Positions 5,516 through 12,378 of a stretch of 16,597 bases of DNA are shown in pieces. This DNA is from CAVALG01 sp963630555. Its GTDB lineage: Bacteria > Bacillota > Clostridia > Oscillospirales > Acutalibacteraceae. The stretch's first letter is position 1; every line of letters starts with the position of its first letter. The notes beneath the pieces are model-generated. The model was not told the DNA's origin. It saw only the letters and a list, made by a program, of their open reading frames with translations, and made no database searches. The DNA is taken from assembly GCA_963630555.1 (NCBI GenBank), contig CAVGND010000036.1, forward strand, positions 1-16,597, in the 5' to 3' direction. The position numbers and the translations under genes are program-made.

Positions 5516-8308
5516 TCAGCGGAGTTTTCCGGAGGCGGATGAAATCGCCTTTGCTATAATCGCACAAAGCCCCTGTGCCGCAGGAACGACAGCGGCGGCA
5601 ATCAGCGAAAATGCGTCGAGTGACGCCGAATTTACGGTAACAAACAGGCAGACGGCGGCTATGACCGCAAACAAAAGCGACAGGGCTTTAACCATTGATT
5701 TGACCGTACAGGCGGCGTTTACAAGTTTAAGCAGCGCATGTGACGAGCCGCGGAATGCCGCGGTGGCGGCGCACCGTTCGGAATATTCGGAATACTCGGA
5801 ATACATCTCGGCAGCCGGTTTTGACATAACGCTGACGCAGTCGTCATACACGCCGAAATAGTCGGCTATCATCTGCGAAGTCACATTCGGGTCGGTCGAA
5901 CGGACAAAGACCGAAATACCGAGGCGGCAAGCGTTTTGAAGGTCGAATGCGACCCTTTCGTTCGGCACGTATTTTACAATAAGCAGGGCGCAGGGATTTT
6001 GGTCGCACGCAATATAAACGGGGAAAAATCCTGCGGTTAAAATTTTATTATCGACCGATACGGGCGGAAGTTTAACATTGTGACCTATCATCAGGTCGCG
6101 GTTGCCGACCAGAATATTCATACCGTCGACCCAGCCGGATATTCCCATACCTTTTTCATATTTAAAAGTTTCAACCTCAGGGAACGCCTTAACATCATCG
6201 CCGATAAGTTTTTTAAGCATTGCGCCTATCGGGCTTTCGGCTTCAACCGAAAGTGCGGCGGCACGGATAAGGGTTTTATCTATCTCATTCATTCCGAGAA
6301 TGTGCAATTTGCTTAAAATCACCGTGCCCTTCGGGAACAAGTCGATTGCGTCAAGTGCTACGGCGTTACATTCCGAGAGGGAATCTATCGCACGGTATCC
6401 GCCGAAGGCGCCGCCGCATTCTTCGGAAAATGAATGCGCCAGTTTTTTGATAGGCAGCGCCGAAGTGAGCGAAAATACCGGAATATTGGCGGCGCAAAGC
6501 GCAAGCGGAACGAACACGGCCGCTTTGGCAAACGAGCCGGTCTTCAAATAACCGAAAATCAGTGCGGCAACAGCCGCGGCGGCGGCTGCGACAGCGGCAA
6601 ACAAAAGTTTACGGTCAAACGGAGTCGGAACAAACGAACTGTTTATAAATCCGTCAATAACCGTTGTTTTTTTAGCGGTTGCGAGCAGCACATCACCCTC
6701 AATTTCCTTGCCGGTAATATTTTTGGCAAGAGCGTCGCAGTCGTGCAATGTCACGGCTTTTTTTCGGGTTGAAGAAGCAATCCTTGAAAATCCCGAAATC
6801 ACGGACGAAAGCCGTGCGCTGTGACCGAGCTCGTTAAATGCCAGCACCGATGCGGCGGCGGGGACAAGGACGAGCGACAAATGCGACGAACCCGGCACGG
6901 TTACGGCGGCATATATAAGCGAAGCCAGCGCCGAAACGGCAGGTATAACGTCGATTGTTTTTTGCCCGCCGAACAGTCGAGCCGAGTCGGCAAAGGTTTT
7001 AAAGTTTACAAGCATTGCAAGTGCGAGCATTGCAACGCCGATTATATTGATTGCAACGTCGCCCAAGCCGAAGGAGCCGTAAACCGAAGGCAGGGCAAAC
7101 GCAGCCGAAAACGCGGCTATGACCGCGGTGATTGCCGCGCGTATGCGTGCGCCGCGGCGGAGCGACAACAAGTCGATATTTATTTCGGCGGCATCGTCAA
7201 GTTCGGTGTATTCACGCACCGGTGCAAACGAAACATCTTCATCTTCGGTGTAATCGCCTTCATATTCGGCGTACTCTCCGCCGTTTTCGGAAAACATATC
7301 GTCGGTTTTGCTGTCAATCGCCTCATTTAACCGCTGCATCGGTATTTCATCGGCAGGCGATTTACCCACCGCGTCAAAAACAGCGGTTTTTTCCTGCTCG
7401 GCAGGCTGTTCTGCGGAAACGGCAGGAATCGGCGGTGCGGTTATCCCGCCGTTTTCCGGCGAAGCAAAAATATCGTTATCCTTAACCGTGCGTGCGGTTT
7501 TCGTTTCCGCGCCCTTTATTATTGAGTCTTCCTTTTCGGGATTCATAATTTTAAGTTTAACGGGTATACGCTTTGCGGGCTGCTTCGGTGCGACGGGAGG
7601 CGTTTCGACAGCAGGCGTTTCGACAGTCGCGCCGTGTGCCGCGGTTTCGTTTTCAACCGTGTTGCCGTACACGTTTTTCACCCTGTTGTGGGCGGATTTT
7701 TCGGCGTTTGATATAATGCTGCTGACATCGGCGCTTATATCCGTGCCCGGAGCCGTGTCGGCACCGTCGTCTTCTATATAACTTTCGCATTTCTTAAGCA
7801 AACTGTCAATTGCGGCGCCTGCTTCGGGGCTTATTTTTCTTTCGACCGCTGCGGGAGCGGTTTTCATTCTTATGTTTTCGGTCGGTCTGACAGGTGAGGC
7901 GGGTTGGCGTTTTTCCGTGCCTCCCGACGGTTCGGTTACTGTCGGTTTAGGCAGGGTATCAACCTCCGCGGCAGGGCAGTCATTTACCGAAGATTTCGGG
8001 CGGTAAACCGTTTTTTCGCGTGTCTGCGAGCCGTCACGGCTGCCCGACGGTTTAAATACCTTTTTGCCGCCGTAATCGTTCATAACCTTTTTAAAGAGCG
8101 AACCGCCGACATTTTCGTGCGTGCCGCCGTCCTTTTTACCCGAAAGAACCTCCTCGGCAGTCAGGGCGTGCGGGGCTTTTATGTTTTTCGTTTTTTCTTC
8201 CCAGGGAGTTATTGTGCCTACCGCGTCCCCGCTGTTATCCGCAAACAGATCCTCATATATTTCGTCAAACGAACGGTCAGTCTTATTGTCTTTATTAAAA
8301 ACAGCCAT
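5516..8308 (-). CDS. Degenerate P1B-type ATPase-like membrane protein (pseudo-pump)
   Basis: A 930-residue protein. Residues 1-385 are hydrophilic, rich in Pro, Ala, Glu, Thr and Lys, probably disordered and cytosolic. Hydrophobic segments follow at about 388-408, 415-438, 452-472, 478-494, 569-588, 593-618, 870-892 and 898-918. The layout matches heavy-metal P-type ATPases: a short actuator-like stretch (about 500-565), a TM segment with LALCAANIP where CPC/APC is expected, a phosphorylation region, an N-domain-like part (ESPIGAML then YEKGMGISGWVDGMNILVGN, 691-736) and a final TM pair. Catalytic motifs are lost: DKTGT reads D653-A-I-D-L, the HP motif reads S692-P693, TGD reads S804-T-D, and no GDGxND is present between 806 and 870. 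The actuator TGES is absent; TGKE at 532-535 may be a remnant. The start has AAGGTGG 9 bases upstream, overlapping the rlmB stop, so the two genes are probably translationally coupled. The frame is open throughout, so this looks like a maintained protein with a changed role. Transport is unlikely; a scaffold or sensor role is a guess. Confidence 0.85.
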   Translation of the reverse strand: MAVFNKDNKTDRSFDEIYEDLFADNSGDAVGTITPWEEKTKNIKAPHALTAEEVLSGKKDGGTHENVGGSLFKKVMNDYGGKKVFKPSGSRDGSQTREKTVYRPKSSVNDCPAAEVDTLPKPTVTEPSGGTEKRQPASPVRPTENIRMKTAPAAVERKISPEAGAAIDSLLKKCESYIEDDGADTAPGTDISADVSSIISNAEKSAHNRVKNVYGNTVENETAAHGATVETPAVETPPVAPKQPAKRIPVKLKIMNPEKEDSIIKGAETKTARTVKDNDIFASPENGGITAPPIPAVSAEQPAEQEKTAVFDAVGKSPADEIPMQRLNEAIDSKTDDMFSENGGEYAEYEGDYTEDEDVSFAPVREYTELDDAAEINIDLLSLRRGARIRAAITAVIAAFSAAFALPSVYGSFGLGDVAINIIGVAMLALAMLVNFKTFADSARLFGGQKTIDVIPAVSALASLIYAAVTVPGSSHLSLVLVPAAASVLAFNELGHSARLSSVISGFSRIASSTRKKAVTLHDCDALAKNITGKEIEGDVLLATAKKTTVIDGFINSSFVPTPFDRKLLFAAVAAAAAAVAALIFGYLKTGSFAKAAVFVPLALCAANIPVFSLTSALPIKKLAHSFSEECGGAFGGYRAIDSLSECNAVALDAIDLFPKGTVILSKLHILGMNEIDKTLIRAAALSVEAESPIGAMLKKLIGDDVKAFPEVETFKYEKGMGISGWVDGMNILVGNRDLMIGHNVKLPPVSVDNKILTAGFFPVYIACDQNPCALLIVKYVPNERVAFDLQNACRLGISVFVRSTDPNVTSQMIADYFGVYDDCVSVMSKPAAEMYSEYSEYSERCAATAAFRGSSHALLKLVNAACTVKSMVKALSLLFAVIAAVCLFVTVNSASLDAFSLIAAAVVPAAQGLCAIIAKAISSASGKLR
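5777..5803 (+). repeat. In-frame 9-base tandem repeat (three units)
   Basis: TTCGGAATA, TTCGGAATA and CTCGGAATA are joined directly. On the coding strand they encode Y-S-E three times (residues 836-844 of the P-type-like protein), in the part of the P-domain region where an active pump would head towards the missing GDGxND hinge. Because the unit is 9 bases, copy-number slippage would keep the frame. Confidence 0.9.
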
Positions 8309-8322
8309 ACTTCAAACCCACC

Positions 8323-9087
8323 TTAAAAATTGTTGAACGCCTTGATTTTAAGCCGCTGCCGCGCCGCCTCATACATCAGTATTCCCGCGGCGACAGAGGC
8401 GTTGAGCGAATTGATTTTACCCGTCATCGGCATAGCCACGGTACCGTCACAGTGCTTTTTAACAAGCTGACCGACGCCGCGCCCTTCGGAGCCGATGACT
8501 ATTGCGCAGCCGCCCGAAAAATCGGTTTCGCACCAGTTGCCGCCGTCCATATCCGCGGCATATATCCAAACGCCGTTTTCCTTTAACTTTTCCATAGCGT
8601 TTACAAGGTTTGTGACCCTTGCGACCTTTACATATTCGGCAGCGCCGCTGGCGGCTTTGGCGACCGTTGCGTTAAGCGAGGCACTCCTGCGTTCGGGAAT
8701 AACAATTCCGTGCACACCGGCTGCTTCCGCGGTCCGTATAATTGCGCCTAAATTATGCGGGTCTTCTATCCCGTCGCAAATTATAACAAAGGGTTTTTCG
8801 CCCTTTTCGTCTGCTGCCGACAATATTTCTTCCACGGTTGAATAGGATTGTGCCGCAACCGATACCGCAACGCCCTGATGTGACGCACCGCCCGAAAGAC
8901 CGTCCAGTTTACGGGGCGAAACCTCCTTGACCAATATTCCGCGCTCCTTGCATTTTGCTATAATATGCCCGAGTTGAGGCGCCGCGCCGTATGCGACCAT
9001 AAGTTTATCTATTTCCCTGCCGGAACGAACCGCCTCAAGCACGGCGTTTCTGCCGACGATGATATTTTCGTAACCGTTGCCCTGCAT
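8323..9087 (-). CDS. rlmB: 23S rRNA (guanosine-2'-O-)-methyltransferase RlmB, SPOUT/TrmH family
   Basis: A 254-residue SAM-dependent methyltransferase of the TrmH/SpoU class, predicted to 2'-O-methylate a guanosine of 23S rRNA (G2251 in E. coli numbering). The N-terminal substrate-binding domain begins IIVGRNAVLEAVRSG and contains SHQGVAV. The three SPOUT motifs are present: NLGAIIRTAEAAG (112-124) with the catalytic-type Arg, IVIGSEGRGVG (196-206), and MPMTGKINSLNASVAAG (219-235), which form the knotted SAM site. The open frame extends upstream to 9144, but I place the start at 9087. A promoter lies at 9109-9137, so the two upstream ATGs fall within or before it, and a GGAG site lies 11 bases before this ATG. 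The protein is of usual family length. It is the first gene of an operon with the P-type-like gene, 14 bases downstream. Assignment to RlmB rather than a related SpoU enzyme rests on the N-domain and motif pattern. Confidence 0.92.
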   Translation of the reverse strand: MQGNGYENIIVGRNAVLEAVRSGREIDKLMVAYGAAPQLGHIIAKCKERGILVKEVSPRKLDGLSGGASHQGVAVSVAAQSYSTVEEILSAADEKGEKPFVIICDGIEDPHNLGAIIRTAEAAGVHGIVIPERRSASLNATVAKAASGAAEYVKVARVTNLVNAMEKLKENGVWIYAADMDGGNWCETDFSGGCAIVIGSEGRGVGQLVKKHCDGTVAMPMTGKINSLNASVAAGILMYEAARQRLKIKAFNNF

Positions 9088-9108
9088 TATGTTACCAACT
9101 CCGGATTT

Positions 9109-9137
9109 AGTATAATTTGGCATTTTATGGGTGTAAA
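9109..9137 (-). promoter_or_regulatory. Sigma-A promoter of the rlmB operon
   Basis: On the minus strand, TTTACA (9132-9137) and TATACT (9109-9114) are separated by exactly 17 bases. Each box is one base from consensus. Transcription would begin near 9102, giving a leader of roughly 15 nt before the ATG at 9087, with GGAG as ribosome binding site. Confidence 0.75.
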
Positions 9138-9480
9138 ATCCCATTTAATACAATACACAGCATATTGTAACATATTTTTATTCGGTTTGCAACGGTCTGA
9201 ACCCGTATTTTCGGGGAGCGGCTGCATTTAAAGTAAATTTTTGCTGTTTTCACGCTCTGTGCACCGCACATACCGGCAAAAATAAAATGCGGCGTAAATG
9301 CCGCATTTGAGCGTGTCGAAAAAAGTCGACACGCTCTTGGACGGGGATGCCGTTCGCTCGAAAATCAAAGATTTTCGGACTGCACTCTGTCCCCGCCAAT
9401 AGCACCCCTGTGCCCTTGAAAAACCGCTTGTTAAGCGATTTTTCGCTCATAAGGTGTTTTTTCGCCGCACATGTCAGCGA
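9138..9480. other. Hairpin-rich spacer with duplicated terminator-like hairpins; no gene
   Basis: No supportable gene lies here. A 66-codon minus-strand frame at 9250-9450 has no ribosome binding site and runs through stem-loops. Reading the minus strand from 9400, a GGGGA/TCCCC pairing encloses an 8-bp CGAAAATC hairpin (about 9344-9396). Next is an 11-bp stem (9309-9319 with 9326-9336, GAGCGTGTCGA), then a 9-bp stem (9285-9293 with 9300-9308, AAATGCGGC) followed by a T-rich tract. This last hairpin and about 25 bases beside it resemble those at 9460-9512, so the region seems duplicated. It could be backup termination for the UspA-like gene, a small structured RNA, or a dispersed repeat. Confidence 0.6.
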
Positions 9481-9512
9481 AAAAACAAAATGCGGCGTAA
9501 AAGCCGCATTTT
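9481..9512 (-). terminator. Intrinsic terminator of the UspA-like gene
   Basis: A 10-bp stem (9487-9496, AAAATGCGGC, with 9503-9512) has a six-base loop. On the minus strand it is followed by TTTTGTTTTTTC. It starts 11 bases past the stop codon. A T-rich stretch also follows on the plus strand, so it could act in both directions. Confidence 0.85.
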
Positions 9513-9522
9513 GCTTTTTATT

Positions 9523-9966
9523 TTATTCCCCGGCAACCCGTCCCGAGAGTTTTAATTCATCGGCGAGCGGGTAGTACAATTCGGGGGTCATGGTAATCGA
9601 CCCGTCCTTCGCCACCATAGTGACCGGTGCTTCGCAAAGCAGCGACAGGTGAGAAACAAAGGCGCTGTCCGCCGCCTGTTCACCGGTGAAAATGTGTATC
9701 GGGTTAGCGTTATCGGCATATGAAATCAGGCTCATAAGAGGGTTGTTGCTGTATATCACCTTGATTGGCGATTGCGCATCCGTTGCCAGTTTTTCAAGTA
9801 TTACCATATCGTTTGCGCGTTTTTTTGCCTCGCACTGTTTGGGCTGAACCGTTACGATCTCATAACTTTTGTTCAGTCTTTGAGCAAGTTTTTTGCCCTC
9901 TCCGATTATTCTTTCGCAATTCGGCTGCGCGGTTATGCATATAAGAATTCCCTTTTGATTCTCCAT
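9523..9966 (-). CDS. UspA-like single-domain protein
   Basis: A 147-residue soluble protein with the alternating strand/helix pattern of the universal stress protein fold. It starts KGILICITAQPNCERIIGEG, followed by a helix (KKLAQRL) and the strand YEIVTVQP. Residues 65-120 give two further strand-helix units ending in APVTMVAKDGS. The opening resembles the Usp-like domain of KdpD-type sensors, but no histidine kinase or TM segment is attached. The classical Usp ATP-binding signature (G-2x-G-9x-G-S/T) is not seen, so nucleotide binding is doubtful. The ribosome binding site is AGGTAGG about 8 bases before the ATG. It has its own terminator and about 220 bp of upstream DNA, so it is probably monocistronic; no promoter was convincing in 9967-10190. 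The stress or signalling role is inferred from the fold only. Confidence 0.7.
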   Translation of the reverse strand: MENQKGILICITAQPNCERIIGEGKKLAQRLNKSYEIVTVQPKQCEAKKRANDMVILEKLATDAQSPIKVIYSNNPLMSLISYADNANPIHIFTGEQAADSAFVSHLSLLCEAPVTMVAKDGSITMTPELYYPLADELKLSGRVAGE

Positions 9967-10190
9967 ACTAAAAGCCTACCTTTCCGTGACCTGCTGTCTG
10001 AAAATCGATACTATCCGACTCGGCAATTTTATATTACAATGCATTGCCTGACGATAAATGAACATTTTGTATCTTATCGGTTAATTCTTTGGGATACCTT
10101 TTGATTTCCGGTTCGTGCTTTATGATATCACGGGAACAGTGTCGCAGATTGTATAATGCGGGCGGGCGAAAAATATTTTAATCCGACGGG

Positions 10191-11564
10191 TCAGTTGCTT
10201 TGCCCGACTATGTTTCTCGCAACGAAAATTCCGCTTGCGGAGGCATGCGAGAGCGAGTGGGTTATTCCGCTGCCGTCGCCTATAATATAGAGTCCTTTAT
10301 GGTCGGTTTCAAGATTTTTGCCGAGCTCGACCTCCATATTATAGAACTTAACTTCAACGCCGTAAAGCAGGGTGTCGTCATTCGCCGTGCCCGGTGCGAT
10401 TTTATCAAGCGCATAAATCATTTCTATAATACCGTCAAGTATGCGCTTGGGCAGGACAAGGCTCAAATCGCCCGGAGTGGCTGCCAATGTGGGGGTAACC
10501 AGCCCTTCCTCGATACGCTTGCCGTTGCTGCGGCGCCCTCTTATAAGGTCGCCGAAACGCTGAACTATAACGCCGCCGCCGAGCATGTTGGAAAGGCGCG
10601 CAATGCTTTCGCCGTAGCCGTTGCTGTCCTCAAACGGCTCGGAAAAATGCTTGGCGACAAGCAGTGCAAAGTTGGTATTATCGGTCTGCATTGCGGCATC
10701 CTCATAACTGTGACCGTTTACGGTAACGATGCCGTTTGTGTTTTCGTTTACAACCATACCGTGCGGATTCATACAAAATGTGCGCACGTTATCCTCAAAT
10801 TTCTCGGTACGGTAGACTATCTTACTTTCATACAACTCATCGGTCAAATGCGAGAAAACCACCGCCGGCAGTTCAACGCGGACGCCGATGTCAACACGGT
10901 TTGAGCGTGTTTTTATGTTAAGCGTACGGCAAACGCCCTCTATCCACTTGCTTCCGCTGCGCCCGACCGAAATTATGCAGTCGCGGCAGGTAAACTCGCC
11001 TGCGGAGGCGGAAATTTTATATCCGTTTTCGCAAACTTCGACCGTATTTACCGGCGTATCGAAATAAAAATCCACCTTTTCTTTAAGTTCGGCATACAGG
11101 TTTTGCAGCACGATATAGTTTATATCGGTGCCCAAATGCCGTACCGACGCTTCAAGCAGGTTAAGTTTATTTTGGATGCAGAGTTTTTTAAACTTAGAGC
11201 CGGCAGTGGAATAAAGTTTTGTACCCTCGCCGCCGTGTTTCATATTAATATCGTCAACATAGCGCATAAGTTCAAGCGCTTTCGCCTTGCCGATATGTTC
11301 GTAAAGCGTTCCGCCGAAACTGTTGGTTATGTTGTACTTACCGTCCGAAAAGGCGCCCGCTCCGCCGAAGCCGCTCATAATAGAACAACTTTTGCAGTTT
11401 ATGCAGGTCTTTATCCTGTCGCCGTCTATCGGGCAGCGGCGTTTTTCAAGCGGATGACCCGCTTCAAACACACCGACTTTCAACTGCGGCGCAATTTTCA
11501 CAAGTTCATATGCCGAGTATATTCCGCCCGGCCCCGCGCCGACTATTATAACATCGTAATTCAT
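10191..11564 (-). CDS. NAD(P)/FAD-dependent dehydrogenase, COG2509-type
   Basis: A 457-residue cytosolic flavoprotein. The N-terminus has the Rossmann dinucleotide-binding motif VGAGPGG (8-14) after a hydrophobic strand, with the acidic residue E34 closing it. Four cysteines follow, C44 in RRCP and C54, C57, C60 in TCINCKSCS, then the family signature GFGGAGAFSDGK (65-76). The C-terminus has the second FAD contact GLYIIGDGSG (424-433) and SHASASGIFVARNI. This matches the uncharacterised FAD-dependent dehydrogenase family COG2509; its substrate is not known. The CxxCxxC plus upstream Cys could bind an iron-sulfur cluster, which is inference. GGAGAG lies 9 bases before the ATG. It is the last gene of the parvulin-lipoprotein operon, 24 bases after the lipoprotein stop. 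No clear terminator follows. Confidence 0.88.
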   Translation of the reverse strand: MNYDVIIVGAGPGGIYSAYELVKIAPQLKVGVFEAGHPLEKRRCPIDGDRIKTCINCKSCSIMSGFGGAGAFSDGKYNITNSFGGTLYEHIGKAKALELMRYVDDINMKHGGEGTKLYSTAGSKFKKLCIQNKLNLLEASVRHLGTDINYIVLQNLYAELKEKVDFYFDTPVNTVEVCENGYKISASAGEFTCRDCIISVGRSGSKWIEGVCRTLNIKTRSNRVDIGVRVELPAVVFSHLTDELYESKIVYRTEKFEDNVRTFCMNPHGMVVNENTNGIVTVNGHSYEDAAMQTDNTNFALLVAKHFSEPFEDSNGYGESIARLSNMLGGGVIVQRFGDLIRGRRSNGKRIEEGLVTPTLAATPGDLSLVLPKRILDGIIEMIYALDKIAPGTANDDTLLYGVEVKFYNMEVELGKNLETDHKGLYIIGDGSGITHSLSHASASGIFVARNIVGQSN

Positions 11565-11588
11565 AAAAATCCGCTCTCCAAAAATGTA

Positions 11589-12353
11589 TTATGACGGCAA
11601 GCCGAAATAATAGTAATAACTGTTGAAACCCGATCTTGTAAGCAGTTCGCTGCTGCCCGATTTTGCCGATATTTCATCGGTGCGGCTTTGCAGCGCGTCA
11701 ATCTTTGCGGTAAAATCCTCGTTTGTTACATTTTCCGCTTTAACGGTTTTCCACTTATTGCCCACCTTGAATGAAAGGTAATTTTCCTCTTTCACCGTGG
11801 ACTGCGTACCCTTAACCTTGTTGTTTACGGTAACGGCGTAAATTTCGGTTACCTTGTCGGTATGGGCGTAATCGTCGGCTTTAAGCCCGTAGGCTGCAAA
11901 AAACGCGGTGATGTAATCTTTTAAAAGTTTTACCTGCGCGTCGCTTAATTTTACCGACCCGACAACCTCGGTTTCAACCGTATAAGTCGTGCCGTAAACG
12001 CTGTACATTGTTTGCGGCAGGTACTCTTTATATATCTTGTAATAATCGCTTTCCCCTTCGCAGGAATAGGTTTTGGCGTAGTATTCGTCCGCCGATTCAA
12101 ATTCGCCCGTCGTCGCCGATAAAACGGTGGGATAATCGTACAAAAGCAGCGTGTAGGCGGTTTTCATATCGCCGGTCTGCATAAGATAACTGTAAGACTT
12201 TGCAACGCCTTCGGCAGTGTTTTCAACCGTGTATTTATCGCTCTTGCCGCCGTCTTCGGTGTCCGCCTTTTTGCCGCAGCCGGCAAACACGGCGGCAACA
12301 AGCGCCGCAGCCGCCGCAACCGCGGCAAACCGAATTAAAATTTTGCTTTTCAT
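11589..12353 (-). CDS. Hypothetical lipoprotein
   Basis: A 254-residue protein with a lipoprotein signal peptide: K2 to R8, an Ala/Val-rich core (9-23), then FAGC with Cys26 as the lipidated residue. The -3 position is Phe, which is unusual. The mature part begins with a Lys/Asp/Gly linker, then NTAEGVAKSYSYLMQTGDMK, a helix-type opening seen in NTF2-like or DUF4878-like extracytoplasmic domains. Beta-type stretches follow (YTVETEVVGSVKL, IYAVTVNNKVKG, NYLSFKVGNKWKTV). The tail is Ser- and Tyr-rich (YYYYFGLPS). AGAGG lies 7 bases before the ATG. It sits 25 bases after the parvulin gene, so it is likely co-transcribed and may be a client or partner of that foldase. Function unknown; the NTF2-like suggestion is weak. 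Confidence 0.82.
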   Translation of the reverse strand: MKSKILIRFAAVAAAAALVAAVFAGCGKKADTEDGGKSDKYTVENTAEGVAKSYSYLMQTGDMKTAYTLLLYDYPTVLSATTGEFESADEYYAKTYSCEGESDYYKIYKEYLPQTMYSVYGTTYTVETEVVGSVKLSDAQVKLLKDYITAFFAAYGLKADDYAHTDKVTEIYAVTVNNKVKGTQSTVKEENYLSFKVGNKWKTVKAENVTNEDFTAKIDALQSRTDEISAKSGSSELLTRSGFNSYYYYFGLPS

Positions 12354-12378
12354 AATTATACCTCTTTGTATCCTGCAA

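Noticed and set aside
5516..8308. Active copper/zinc-exporting ATPase
   Set aside because: DKTGT, TGES, HP, TGD and GDGxND are all changed or missing, so pumping is not supported despite the similar layout.
6434..8326. Plus-strand frames opposite the P-type-like gene
   Set aside because: Basic, low-complexity translations produced by the GC-biased third positions of the true minus-strand gene.
9250..9450. 66-codon minus-strand frame
   Set aside because: No ribosome binding site precedes its ATG and it runs through several stem-loops and a terminator-like hairpin; it looks like a by-product of structured DNA.
9967..10190. tRNA or riboswitch in the gap upstream of the UspA-like gene
   Set aside because: No cloverleaf, CCA end or recognised aptamer pattern was found; it is treated as plain promoter-side DNA.
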